Under the pieces are notes generated by a model, which saw only the letters and a program-made list of their open reading frames with translations, had not been told where the DNA came from and made no database searches. Positions 11,009 to 23,300 of a DNA stretch of 64,000 nt are shown piece after piece (the stretch's first letter is position 1; every line of letters starts with the position of its first letter). Source of the stretch: Nicotiana tabacum (lineage: Eukaryota > Streptophyta > Magnoliopsida > Solanales > Solanaceae); contig NC_134084.1 of the NCBI RefSeq assembly GCF_000715075.1, forward strand, positions 4,342,501-4,406,500, read 5' to 3'. Both the position numbers and the translations under genes were made by a program.

Positions 11009-11764
11009 CGTATCTTTTGGACAGGTTAATAACATGCTTATTTATAATTTTAGCCCTTTTTAAACAGCCAAAGTCCAGCTCAACCTACCCATTACACACC
11101 GTGCACCGGAATAAAAAGAAAAAAAGAGTTTAGTTATGAATTTTCCATTTCTCTTGCCCAATTAACTCTGGGCATCTGGGCATATTAGCTTTCAACATTA
11201 TTGAGGTTTACAAAAGGAAGTCATGAAGTGCATTAATATTTTTTTCATGTTTGCAATAAGGTATTTATTCACTCCTATATTATTGTTATTAAAAAATCTT
11301 CAGGTATATAAACTTAATACTTGTATATAATTATGAAAATAGATTTGTTTTTTCTTAGTATGTAAATATTTATCCAAAATGTGTACGTATTCGAAGAACA
11401 CATGCATTTCATTGCTTTTTTTCCATTACACGAGTAGCTTCTCAAGTTGAAGAAAAGATACGAAAAATTAAATATAAAGAATTCTTTAAACTAATTAACA
11501 TTTCGTCAGAATTTTGGTAGTACCTCATCGATTTTGACAAAAGCAGTATAGACAGACATTTTAGGAACTACATTTGAACGCAAATATTGCATGCAATGTG
11601 ATAGTAATTTTTGTTTACATTGAGTATCCAGTTAACCAAACAAATATTTGTTTAACTTAAAAAGAAAAAAAATTAACATTTCAAGAATATTGTGCATATG
11701 GAGCAAGGAATTGCATGCCAATATATATAATGCACATAAATGTTATAATTTATAAGTTGTGTAC
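11009..11764. other. AT-rich non-coding DNA
   Basis: No coding frame, repeat or terminal inverted repeat recognised. Confidence 0.5.
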
Positions 11765-11939
11765 CGTCAAACATCTCTATAACAGTCTTGTTTGTTCCAG
11801 ATTTTTTGGATGCTATAGCGAATTGCTATTATAGAAAATATATATTATAATAGAACATTAAATTTATTGGTTCCGGAAAAGTTTGGCTTTTATAGTGAAG
11901 TGTTGTTATATAAGAATGCTGTTATAGGGAGGTTTGACG
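11765..11939. mobile_element. 175-bp MITE with ~20-bp TIRs
   Basis: The left end CGTCAAACATCTCTATAACA is matched by the right end TGTTATAGGGAGGTTTGACG in inverse orientation with two differences. The interior is AT-rich and itself partly palindromic ('ctatagcgaattgctattatag'). No coding capacity. Confidence 0.8.
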
Positions 11940-12114
11940 ATATTTAAAACATGCACTTTACCTTCATTTAAATTGTCGTTTGTTGTCGCCATAAAGGAGA
12001 ATTGCCTTTTGAGAAGGGGATAATGGATCACAAATCACAAAGAAAAAGGAATTTTTGCTATTTGAGAAGTGGAAAATGGACTTTGGCGTTCATATATATA
12101 TATAAAGAAAACTG

Positions 12115-12515
12115 TCATTTGGGAAGAGGAAATTCGAACATGAATGACTATAGAAAAGGAAATTAATATTTGAATAAGACAATGCATTAAATTGTTGAAG
12201 AAAATAAAAGTGAGAAAAGGAAACTCGAGCATGGTTATAGACAAAAATTAAACTATGATTTGCGAAAGAGGAAATTCGAATATGAACATGACTAGAAAAG
12301 GAAACTAACATTTGAATGAGACAATATGAAATTGAAATTGAGAAGAGGAGACTCGAATATGGTTATAGGGGGGGGGGGGGGGAATACGATTTGCGAAGAG
12401 GAAATTCGAATACGAATGACTAGAAAACGAAACTAATTAATATTTGAATGAGACAATGCATTAAATTGTTGAAGAAATTAAAAATGAGAAGAGGAGAGAC
12501 GAACATGGTTCAATT
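12115..12515 (+). repeat. ~130-142-bp minisatellite, three copies, with a G15 tract
   Basis: The repeated text 'gaggaaattcgaa' falls at about 12129, 12271 and 12401, each followed by 'tgactag', 'tttgaatgagacaat' and 'gagaagagga' blocks. A run of 15 G lies at 12368-12382 at the junction of copies two and three. The unit is purine-rich on the plus strand. Confidence 0.75.
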
Positions 12516-12586
12516 GGGTTGACATATTTTCATTCTGGATGATGGAAAAGATTTATTTTCTCTATGATTGCAAAAAGAAATAAACA

Positions 12587-12756
12587 AAAGGGGCAGCTGG
12601 TACATAAGGCATCCCGCGTTCACAAAGGATCGGGAAAAGGATCAAGCTCAAAGGGGTGTGATGTAGAGAGCTTATTCTAATGCAAACATTAATGGCCGTT
12701 TTCATATCTCGAACCCGTGATATATAGGTCATACAGAGACAATTTTATCGTTATTT
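12587..12756 (-). mobile_element. SINE, Au-like (tRNA-derived)
   Basis: Read on the minus strand, the segment has a B-box-like GGTTCGAGA (12707-12715) after a 'gtatgacctata' block, then a body with 'cattagaataagctctctac', 'tcccgatcctttg' and 'gcgggatgcc', and ends CAGCTGCCCC followed by T. This order matches the Au SINE family of angiosperms as I remember it. The A box is degenerate, so the copy is old. Confidence 0.7.
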
Positions 12757-12902
12757 AAAAAAGAAAAGAGAAAATAACAAAAATGGCCCCTTATATTGTG
12801 TGATAGGTTTAAGATGGTCCCTTAATTTGATCCTTTTTTATCCTCTATGTTTGCTTGCTGAAAGTGAACACTTTTGATCTTCATTAACTATTTAACTTCA
12901 AC
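12757..12902. other. Short non-coding junction between SINE and copia remnant
   Basis: Contains 'aaaatggccccttat' and 'aagatggtcccttaa', resembling ends of a common dicot MITE. The copia element is broken at about 12903 with no 3' LTR to its left, so this junction marks a deletion or insertion. Confidence 0.45.
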
Positions 12903-13675
12903 TCACTGTCTGCTGCTTCTTGGACTTCCAAGACAATAAGGAATCCCTAGTTTTACAATATATCCTGTGATCGACCTTCGTGTATTTGGGCATGCTGCCC
13001 AATCAGAATCACAGAAGGCAGAAAAATGAGAGATAGGGCCGCTTTTGAGAATGATACCAAGACCAGGTGAACCTTTAATATGCCTGACCACTCTAAGTGC
13101 AACATCTAAGTGTGACTGTATAGGATGCTGCATAAACTGACTTAATACTTTTACTGCAAAGCAAATGTCAGGTCGTGTGATGGTCAAATAGAGTAACTAA
13201 CCTACTAACTTTTGGTAACTTGCCACATCTTGTAATTCTTCATCTCCATTGTTTCTTACATGTTTGTCGTACTCTGTGGTAGTTAGTTTCTAATTAAGCT
13301 TAATAGGGGTAGAGGCAGGTTTGGCTACAGCTAGTCTTGTGGTGGAGGTCAACTCTAATGCATAGTTTCTCTGGTTTAACAATATCCCCTTATCTAATTT
13401 CATCACTTCAATGCCAAAGAAATATCCGAGTTTACCCAAATCTTTGACTTTAAACTTGTTGTGTAATATACTCTTGGCCTCTTCCACAATGAACATATTG
13501 CTACCAGTGATTAAGAGATCATCAATCTACACCAAGATAACAACAATGTCATATGATGTCTACTTAGTGAATAGAGAGTGATTATATGCACTCTACTGAT
13601 ATCCTGCTCCTACTAATGCATCTGTGAGCTTAATGTTCCACTGTGTTGAAGTCTATTTCAGGCCATAGAGTAATT
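12903..13675 (-). pseudogene. Ty1/copia pol remnant: end of reverse transcriptase and RNase H
   Basis: Minus-strand frames at 13496-13290 and 13187-12903 encode the copia segments with KVKDLGKLGYFFGIEV and TRPDICFAVKVLSQFM...RSITGYIV. These match the RT-RNase H region of Copia polyproteins. Upstream, the catalytic Tyr-Val-Asp-Asp position reads stop-Ile-Asp-Asp (the stop is 13527-13529), and another stop lies in the SLFTK segment. The product ends abruptly before the distal RNase H motif, so the 3' end and 3' LTR are lost. The right side is interrupted by the LARD at 13681; the same polyprotein continues beyond 24101. Confidence 0.9.
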
Positions 13676-14530
13676 TTAATTGTAATGACCCGACTGATCG
13701 TTTTGAGTATCTGCACTTCGCTCGATATTTTGAGGGCTCGATTATCTCTGTATGATATATTATGACTTGTGTAAATTGTCGGTATTGGTTTTTAAGTTAT
13801 CCGGAATCGATTTGGAAGAATGAACTTTAATATTTAAGCTCTAAGTTGGAAGAGTTGACCAAATTTGACCTTAGAATGGAATTTCATCGGTTCTGTTAGC
13901 TCCAGCGGGTGATTTTGCACTTAGGAGCGTGTCCGGATTGTAATTTGGAGGTCCGTAGTCGAATTAGTCTTGAATTGGCGAAAGTTGAATTTTTGGGAAG
14001 TTTAACCGGGAGTTGCTTTTTTGATATTGGGGTCGGATTCCAATTTCGGAAGTTAGAATAGGTTCGTAATGGAAAATATGACTTGTGTGCAAAATTTGAG
14101 GTTAATTGGAGGTGATTTAATAGGTTTCGGCATTGGTTGTAGAAGTTGAAGTTTCAAAGTTTATTGATTTTGACTTGAGGTGTGATTCGTATTTTTGAGG
14201 TTGTTATGCGTGATTTGAAGCTTCGAGTAGGTTTTTTCTTCATATAGAATTTGTCTGCAAAATTTTGGCGCCATTTGGAGTTGATTTGATATGGTTCGGA
14301 TGCTCGATTGCGATTTTAGAAGTTCTTGAAGTTTAGTTTGATCTTCATGAGTTTTGGCGTCTGATTCGTGGTTTTAGAGGTTATTTTGATGATTTGAGCA
14401 CGCGAGCGAGTTCTTGTTGCATTTCTATACGTGGGTGCATGATTGGTTTGGAGACCCTAGGGCTTGAGTGAGTTTTGATTGGATTCAGAATGATTTTTCT
14501 TAATCTTTCATTTTTGGTATTGGTATCAGC

Positions 14531-14760
14531 CATCGCATTTGCAAAGTTTGGGCTGCTGGGGAAACTTCGCGTTTGCGAAGAAGCCCCTCGCATTTGCGAA
14601 GGGTGACAGTTCGCTTTTGCGAGGACCCCTGTCGCTTTTGCGAAATAGTTTCCTTCGCATTTACAAAGTATTGGGTCACAAATGCGACCTTGATAGAAAA
14701 TCTCCTGGTTCGCATTTGCGGGTTTCGTATTTGCGAACCACATGTCGCAATTGCGACATC
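14531..14760. repeat. CGCAAATGCGA-type array in the LARD 5' LTR
   Basis: About ten alternating direct and inverted copies of TTCGCATTTGCGAAG-like words. The array gives overlapping open frames on both strands that are compositional artefacts. The equivalent array in the 3' LTR is at 21250-21560. Confidence 0.85.
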
Positions 14761-15840
14761 TGCAACCTGTTAAATGCTGAGAATTCCGAGACTTAGCTTC
14801 ATTTTGATATATTTTGAACCCTAGCTTCGACGAGAGGCGATTTTATGAAGAAAATTTTATACCAAATCATTGGGTAAGTACCTCTAATCAATTTCGAACT
14901 ATATTTCATGATTTAATATAAGATTTAACATCAAATTCATGAGAAATTTAGGGAAAATTTTGGGGATTTTGTCAAGGTTTTCAAAAATAAAAATTTGGGA
15001 TTTGAGAGTTGAATAGGACTCGGATTTGAAAACAAAATATATATTTGGACTCGTGAGGCTATGGGTAGTCAAGACCTAGTCTTGGACTCGAGTTTTGACT
15101 GGGCGGGCCCAGGGTTTATTTTGTTGACTTTTTAAAAATTGAATAAAAATCACAGCTTTATTAATTGAAATTATTTTCTCTTGCATTGTGTAATGTATTC
15201 AAGTCGTTGTTGGCTAGATTGAGCCGAGCGGAGGTGAATTTGCAAAGAAAAAAGGCTAAATTGAGTGTTGAGTTAGCCAAATTGAGGTAAGTGGCTTGCC
15301 TAACTTTGTTGAGGAAATTTTTCCTCCTATTTGACATTGTTTGCTGCATGCGGGGGTGATACATATATGAGGTGGCGAGCGTATATGTACGTGCTAGGGT
15401 TAATCATGCTTGGGGGTAGAATATGTTATAATTGTGTCTTGTAGATTTACATGACCTTCTTGATTCATGCCTCGCTTGACTTCTATATATTAAGAACATA
15501 GTATTGAATGTTAGAAATCAAGACTTAGCCTAATATAACTTGATCAAATTTGATGGGATTCTGAGAATACATTGATGTGTCTAATTCTATCATCCCTGTG
15601 CGTAATCATTAATACATTGCTACATCCGATCTTCTTGAGATACTAGCTTTTATACTTGTGTTGTGGATCATTTGTGAGAATTTGAGGAAGTATTTGAATA
15701 ATACAGTTCTTGAGGGTTTATTGAACCATTGTTGGCTTGGAAAGTTGGGATTGGAATTTATTTGAAATATTTGTTAAAACACTCTCCTTGATATTATTTG
15801 TGATTCCTACCTTATTTGTCATTGATACTCATATGCTTGG

Positions 15841-16055
15841 TAAGGAAGAGTGTAAAGCACGAAGGGTGATGTCGTGCCAATGTTTATACATTATCATGTG
15901 AGGGAGAGTGTAAAGCATGAAGGGTGATGTCGTTCCATACATTGAGAGTAAAAGCACGAAGGGTGATGCCGTGACATATTATTGAGTGTAAAACACGAAG
16001 GGTGATGTCGTATCATGTTATGAGAGTGTAAAGAACAAAGGTGATGTCGTACCAT
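15841..16055. repeat. GCACGAAGGGTGATGCCGTGC minisatellite, LARD 5' LTR
   Basis: Five copies of 'aaagcacgaagggtgatg..gtg' spaced about 35-60 bases; a single diverged copy recurs at about 16589. Each unit is a mini-hairpin (GCACG ... CGTGC). The 3' LTR has a matching array at 22637-22856. Confidence 0.88.
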
Positions 16056-17293
16056 TTTATTTATACTGTTATGCTTTTATATTATCGTGAGGTCATGACA
16101 CGATGTGTGTTTCTGTACAGGCGAGGATGAGGGACATGCATTATGTTGTGATATCTGTTTTCCCATGTATATGTTCATGTCTTTACCTTGAGTTGTTATT
16201 GTCGCAATCTCAAATCTGATGTGACTTGTTTCTATTGTTCTGTCATTTATCTCTATATCAATTATTGTTATGTTGCTCATATCTTCTACTTATTTAACTT
16301 GCAAATATCATGCCTATTTTCCTGCTTTTATAATTACACTTAGGTCGTATCTATTCTGTTGCACTTTAGTACAAGCCTTCCATCACGCTAGTTAATTGAA
16401 TTTGATATTCCTTGTTTTCCAATTGCTGTCATTACTCACATTCTTTTCGCCTAGCCTTTTACTGTTGCCCACATGTATATCCTCGTTCATTATAAGTACT
16501 TGTGTATTTCCTACTTTGTAACTCCTGTTGTCGGTATTTCTGTCATCTCGTTGGTTCTTTTATACATAAATTTGGTGATGATGAGATAAAAGCACGAAAG
16601 GGCGTTGCCGTGCAATTGACTTGATATCTGAGTACATTCCTCATACTATGAAAGTTAAGAATTGACTGTCGTGGTTTATTGGTTTCATTCTAAGGAAAGG
16701 ATCGGTTGAGGTATTGTAAGATGCTAAACTGGGATCTCTGCTAACACTCTGTTGTTGTTTTACGTATCCATTTTATGTATTCTTCCCTATTATATCGTGG
16801 TATAGTTCTATTGCTAATTTACAGTACACGTTTTTATCAGAAAGTATCTTTTAACTAAAAAGCCTCGTTACTACTTCGACGAATTTATACAAGATACTTA
16901 CCAGTACATGTGGTCGGTTGTACTGATACTACACTTCTGCACATTGCGTGCATATTTTTGGAGCGGAGCAACTAGTGACGTTGGGAGCTGACTCTGAAGA
17001 TGCTCGTGCATTTCGGATACAGCTGCCACTTGTCTTTGGCAACTTAGATTTTGGTAATCTGTTTATGTAAATTTCAAACAGATCATGTAATTATTCGTAC
17101 CAGCTCTGTAAATTCCAAGTTTTGGAAGCTCATGGTTCGTACTACCAGTTATTGGGTCAAATTTGTAAATGTTTGGATTATTCTTCTCTATTTTTCCTAT
17201 AATCTCAGTTGGATTGAATTTTCTGTTAATTGTCTTATTTATCGGATCGAGTTAGGTGCCATCACGACCAGTGATTTTTGGGTCGTGACAAGG

Positions 17294-17305
17294 TGGTATC
17301 AGAGC
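17294..17305 (+). promoter_or_regulatory. LARD primer binding site (initiator Met tRNA)
   Basis: TGGTATCAGAGC begins three bases after the 5' LTR. It is the standard plant PBS complementary to the 3' end of initiator Met tRNA. Confidence 0.92.
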
Positions 17306-20300
17306 ACTAGGTTCGTAGGTTCTACGAGTCATGAGCAAGTGTCTAGTAGAGTTCTGCGGATCGGTATGATGATGTCCATACCTATCTTCGGGAGGCTACA
17401 TGGCATTTAGGAAAATTTTCCTTTCTTCTTTCCTTAACGTGCGGCCTTATTTCAGCTTGAAATCTATGACTTTGTCTCTTTCCAATCGCTTATATGTGAT
17501 ATTGTGCACTCAGCATTTGCTATGTGCCGATGATTTGTGATGTTGTAGATAGATTACGTCGGGCTGTGGATGCTTGATTATCATCAAGATGTGTTGTCTA
17601 GCTTCAGAAGCAGTTGTAATGTTAAATCTTCTAGTTGTTCATTTGTGGTATGAGGAGGGTTCATATGTCTGGTTGGTAAGCTTAGCTTTGGAAAGATTGG
17701 CTGGTGGCCTGGCTATTGTGATTAAGGTGGGTTCATGGCAAGGTGTCGATTTGAGTATAACCGGTGGGCCATCTCTGGCATGATGAGTTTGGATCGTGTG
17801 TCTCGTATGAGGTTTCCATTTGGTAGAGTGCAAATGTTATCAATTCAAAGCAATTGGGGAAGTTGTTTGACTATTGCAATAATGGGTAAGCACTTGGCAG
17901 AGTCTTCGGGGTGTTCTATGATCGACATTGCATGAGTTTTTGAAGTATTTAGTTAAATAGTTGTGTGAGATCGGGGCATGCTGTGAAGATATAGTACTTT
18001 GGGTTGCTGATGAGGTATTCTATGGCTTCAAGCTAACTGGCGGAGTCTACTAATGATGATCAAATCGTAGGATCATGTGTCGTATCAGTTTCCGGACCGA
18101 GAGATTGCTTGGTTATTTCTTTGAATGGGCATATGCTGGTGAAGCACGAGTTGCTTGATGCGTATTAGCTATGTATTGAAGATCAGAGTAAGATGAGTGA
18201 TTATCGAGAAGGTTCTGGCGAGTTCCATGTCTTATGTAGCCTTTAAGAACTTTTGAATTTGTCTACGGGTGGGCTTGAAAATGGTAGCAAATGGTAATCA
18301 GATCTACGGTATTTCCTTGTCAAGAAAGGTCTACATGCCAATGTTGGAGTGATTACATGAAATGGCTTCGGGTTCCCAAGAAGTTCCCTCAGGGCAGTCA
18401 TATCGGGTTGAGTTACTTTTAGGTTGGCAGTCTACGTGACTCGGTTGAGTTGGAGGTGATTGGTTCTGATTACTCGATTATGTGTTACTGAGTTCCAAAG
18501 AATTTATCATGGTTATGACCATGGTCGGAGTTGATGTTTTCTACAGGTATAAAAGCTATATTGCGTATGGTGGTGTTTCCCTGGATTGAGTTAAATGAAA
18601 GGTTATTAGTTGATGAGGTATTCAATTTGCTTATGGTTCAGAGTTGACTATGAGATTTCGTAGTGTCGCGAGTTAGCATGTTAGGGGCGATACGCCGTGT
18701 GGGGTTGAAAAGTTTCATGTACAAGGTTGAGGTCTAGTTTTGGAGGGAAGGATATGAGTTCTTGTTGACATGGACGGTTTCCGGTGTCGAAGGTTTGCTG
18801 GCACTATCTGTTCCCATCGGAGGAGAGTTTGCATGTTGGCAGGTACATTATGTTTTGACTTATGGGTTCATTTCTGTAAGATAATGGAGTATGAGTTACG
18901 TGTCAGCCATTTGATTAGCGATGTTGAAATTGGATATGAAGATTCTGGTATTCGTGAGGTTCAAAGACGGGATATTCTCGTTGGCAGACTATTCCTTGAT
19001 TGCGAGCTGTGAAAAAATGTTGAGGATTGGATGACTGGTAGTAGGTGTATAGAAAGGTTACTACACACTTTTGAAAGGTTAATTGCTTATTTGGGGAGGA
19101 TCGGAATTTGGTTAGGGGGTTATTTTTTAGCCTAATGAGAATGTGTATTCTGTATTGGATTGGTTTGTCTGTTCTTGCGCAATTGTTACCACATGTATAT
19201 GATCGGGCGGAATGGATGATATTCATGCCTTAGTTTATGTTATATGTTTCTCTCTTATACTATGACAGATTGTGAGGGTTACATGATTCTTTGCACGCAT
19301 ATTGTGATTCAGTTTAGGCCTCATGGCATTATGGGCGAGATAGCCTTCGTGATATTGATTTGCTTATTTTACCATAGTTGTGCTTGTCCTTCTTAGTATT
19401 GTTTGTTCCTAATAATTTTCCCATAGTTATATTTTTGTGCACTCCATTATGCTTGATGTTGACACACATATGATCAATGAGCCCGAGTATTATGGCTCGA
19501 TGGGTACCCTATGTGGATTGATATGATGGGATCAGGTTGCACGTCGCAACGTTACAGTGATGAAATGTAACTCCTTATTCTTATTTCGTGTATTTTGTTT
19601 TCACCTTGCTAGAAATTGTTCATAGTAAAGTGCTAAAATTTCCTTTCCTGTTTAGCTTGCTTAATAGTATTCTTATTTAATTTTCTTACTATTATCTGTC
19701 ATGTCTGAATTATTACTTGTTGGTGTACGGAACCAGTTGTGTTGGGCTCCATATGATTATTTTGATACTTGTCGGTGGGGCTGCTTGCATTGGCGGGGAT
19801 GAGGTTTCTAGACCTGAGATTTGCACTATTGTATTGAGATGAGGAAGGTTTGGAAGAATAATACTATATTTTTGCTGAAGATTTGGACAATGGCCCCAGT
19901 CGAAAGAGTAAGTTTCTTGACTTATTGATCAGATGAGTGGTTAAGCGGTTATGCATGTCTCTTTCATCATCGATAGGGTATGAAGGTTTTGAACGAGGTT
20001 CTAATCGGTATGAGGTTTGCTACTGGCACCAGATTTGTGTTTGGGCAGTAATAGTGGTCAGCAGTTCCTACTGTGAGTGTCGAAATTATTAGGTATATCA
20101 TATGAGTACATCTTGGGTTATGGGTATGACTGATACAACTTGTTCATACTGGTACAATGTGTAGATGTGGGATTCGAGCCATGAAATGAATTCTGGATGA
20201 TAGAAATTGGGTTCTAAGTTTTAAGGACCAAGGTCGAAATAAGGATCTCTAGTTATGTTGTGTTGGCGGGCTTATCTGGATCAAGTTGATGTGGGATCAC

Positions 20301-20385
20301 CCCCAAGTTTATGCATAGTAAGGTTACACCGTGATTTGATAGCTTTGGAACGACTCCTAGCACGTTCGAGGATGAACGCATGTTT
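17306..20385 (+). other. LARD internal region, non-coding
   Basis: About 3.1 kb with only short scattered frames (longest about 100 codons, no recognisable domain) and stops in all frames. The beginning resembles the leader of the chromovirus ('cactaggtt', 'gggat cggta' blocks). The end 'gcacgttcgaggatgaacg' parallels 'ttcaaggacgaacgg' at the end of the chromovirus pol. No protease, RT or integrase motif was seen. Confidence 0.8.
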
Positions 20386-20398
20386 AAGTGGTGAAGGA
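20386..20398 (+). promoter_or_regulatory. LARD polypurine tract
   Basis: AAGTGGTGAAGGA lies directly before the TG of the 3' LTR, at the position used for plus-strand priming. It is interrupted by two T residues. Confidence 0.75.
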
Positions 20399-23300
20399 TG
20401 TAATAACCCGACTGGTAGTTTTAAATATCTACACTTCGATTGGTGTTTTGAGGGATTGAGTATCTCCGCATGATGTATAATGACTTACTTAAATCTTCGG
20501 TATTGGTTTTCAAGTTATCCGGAAGCAATTTGGAAGAATGAACTTCAAGATTTATGCTCTAAGTTGGAAGAGTTGACCAAGTTTGACTTTTTAGCATTTG
20601 ACCTCGAAATGGAGTTTCGTCGTGTCCATTAGCTATGTTGGGTGATTTTGAACTTAGAAGCGCGTTCGGATTGTAATTTGGAGGTCCGTAGTCGAATTAG
20701 TCTTGAATTGGCGAAAGTTGGATTTTTGGAAAGTTTGATCGGGAGTGGACTTTTTGATATCGGGGTCGGACTCCGATTCCAGAAGTTGGAATAGGTACAT
20801 AATGGCAAATGTGACTTTTTTGCAAAATTTGAGGTCAATTAGAGGTGATTTAATAGGTTTCGGCATCGGTTGTAGAAGTTTTAAAGTTCATTAATTTTGA
20901 CTTGAGGTGTGATTCATCATTTCAAGGTTGTTATGCGTGATTTGAAGCTTCGAGTAGGTTTGGTTTATCATATAGAACTTGTCTGCAAAATTTGGCGCCA
21001 TTTGGAGTTGATTTGATATAGTTCGGACGCTCGGTTGCGATTTTAGAAGTTCTTGAAGTTTAGCTTGATCTTCATGTGTTTTGGTGTCTGATTCCTGGTT
21101 TTAGAGGTTATTTGATGATTTGAGTATGCAATCGAGTTCGTGTTGCGTTTCTGGACCTGGGTGCATGATTGATTTAGAGCCCCGAGGGCTCGGGTGAGTT
21201 TCGGATTGGTTTCAGAATGAATTTTCATAATCTTTGATTTTTGGTACTGGTATCATCGTATTTGCGATATTTTTGTCGCAAATGCGACAGACGCAGTTGC
21301 GAAGCAGCATCGCATTTGCAAAGTTTGGGCTGCTGGGGAAAATTCGCATTTGCAAAGAAGCCGCTCGCATTTGCGAAGGGTGGCAGTTCGCTTTTGCGAG
21401 GACCCCTGTCGCTTTTGCGAAATTGTTGCCTTTGCATTTGCGAAGTATTAGGTCGCAAATGCGACCTTGATAGGAAATCTCCAAGTTTGCATTTGCGATA
21501 ATATGTTCGCATTTGCGGGGTTCGCATTTGCGAACCCCATGTCGCAATTGCGACATCTGCAACCTGTTAAATGCTGAGAATTCCGAGACTTAGCTTCATT
21601 TTGTTATATTTTGAACTCTAGCTTCGATGAGAGGTGATTTTGTGAAGAGATTTTCATACCAAATCATTGGGTAAGTGCCTCTAATCAATTTCCAACTATA
21701 TTTTATGATTTTATATAAGATTTAACATAAAATTCATGAGAAATCTAGCAAAAAATTTGGGGATTTTGTCAAGGTTTTGAAAAATGAAAATTTGGGATTT
21801 GAGAGTCGAATAGTACTCGAATTTGAAAACAAAATATATATTTGGACTCGTGAAGCTATGGGTAGTCAAGACCTACCCTTGGACCCGGGTTTTGACGGGG
21901 AAGGCCCAGGGTTTGACTTTTATTGACTTTTTAGAAATTGAATAAAAATCACAACTTTATTAATTGAAATCATTTTCTCTTGCATTATGTGATGTATTCA
22001 AGTTGTCGTTGGCTAGATTGAGCCAAGCGGAAGCGAATTTGTAAAGGAAAAAGCTAATTTGAGTGTGGAGTTAGCCTAATTGAGGTAAGTGTCTTGTCTA
22101 ACTTTTTTGGGGGAATTTTGCCTACTATTTGACATTGTTTGCTACATGCGAGAGTGATACATATATGAGGTGACGAGCGTATATGTACGTGCGAGGGTTA
22201 ATCATGATCGGGGGTAGAATATGTTATAATTGTGTCTTGTAGAATTACATGACCTTCTTGATTCATCCCTCGCTTGACTTCTAGATATTAAGAACATAGT
22301 ATTATATGTTAGAAATCAAGACTTAGCCTAATATAACTTGATCAAATTTGATAGGATTCTGATAATACATTGATGTGTCTAATTCGGTCATCCCTATGTG
22401 TAATCATTAATTCATTGCTACAACCATTCTTCTTGAGGTACTAAATTCTATACTTGTGTTGTGGATCATTTGTGAGATTTGTGGAAGTATTTGAATAATA
22501 CAGTTCTTGAGGGTTTATTGAACCATTGTTGGCTTGGAAATTTGTTATTGGGATTTGTTTGGAATATCCGTTAAAACACTCTCCTTGATGTTATTTATGT
22601 TTCCTGCCTTATTTGTCATTGATATACATATGCTTAGTAAGGAAGAGTGTAAATCACGAAGGGTAATGTCGTTCCATTATTCATACATTATCATGTGAGG
22701 GAGAGTGTAAAGCACGAAGGGTGATGCCGTGTCATATTATTGAGAGTAAAAGCACGAAGGGTAATGCCGTGTCATGTTATGTGAGTGTAAAGCAAGAAGG
22801 GTGATGTCGTGCCATGTCATGAGAGTGTAAAGCATGAAGGGTGATGTTGTGACATTTTATTTATACTGTTATGCTCTTATATCATCTTGAGGTCATGGCA
22901 AGATGGGTGTGTTTCCGTGCAGGCGAGGATGAGGGACATGCATTATGTTGTGATATTTGTTTTCCCGTATATATGTTCATGTCTTTACCTTGAGCTGTTA
23001 TTGTCGCAATCTCAGATCTAATGTGACTTGTTGCTATTGTTTTGTCATATATCTCTATATCAATTGTTGTTGTGTTGCTCATATCTTCTGCTTGTTTAAC
23101 TTGCAAATATCATGCCTATTTTCCTGCTTTTATAATTACACTCAGGTCGTATCTATTCTGTTGCACTTTAGTACAAGCCTTCCATCATACTAGTCATTCA
23201 TGCCTCTACTTGTTAACTTGTAAAGATCATGTGGTTCCTTCTTATTTGTTATATATGTACTTAGGCCTCCATCATTCTAGTTAATTAAAGTTGATATTCC

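Larger units (their letters stand above)
13681..17290 (+). repeat. LARD 5' LTR (3610 bp)
   Basis: Starts TGTAATGACCCGAC and ends GGGTCGTGACA. It matches the 3' LTR at 20399-24096 throughout. It holds a segment of about 86 bases (roughly 16648-16733) that is missing from the 3' LTR, and lacks about 90 bases present there near 23190-23280. Confidence 0.92.

Noticed and set aside
14381..14796. Overlapping ORFs up to 120 codons on both strands (similar sets at 21212-21562 and 25299-25717)
   Set aside because: They arise from the CGCAAATGCGA palindromic array, which lacks stops in several frames. The translations are the same FAKG/RKCE words in all arrays and no domain is recognised.
15841..16055. 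Regularly spaced short repeats resembling a CRISPR array
   Set aside because: The DNA is a plant LTR; spacers are repeats themselves, the same array recurs in five LTRs and no cas gene is present.
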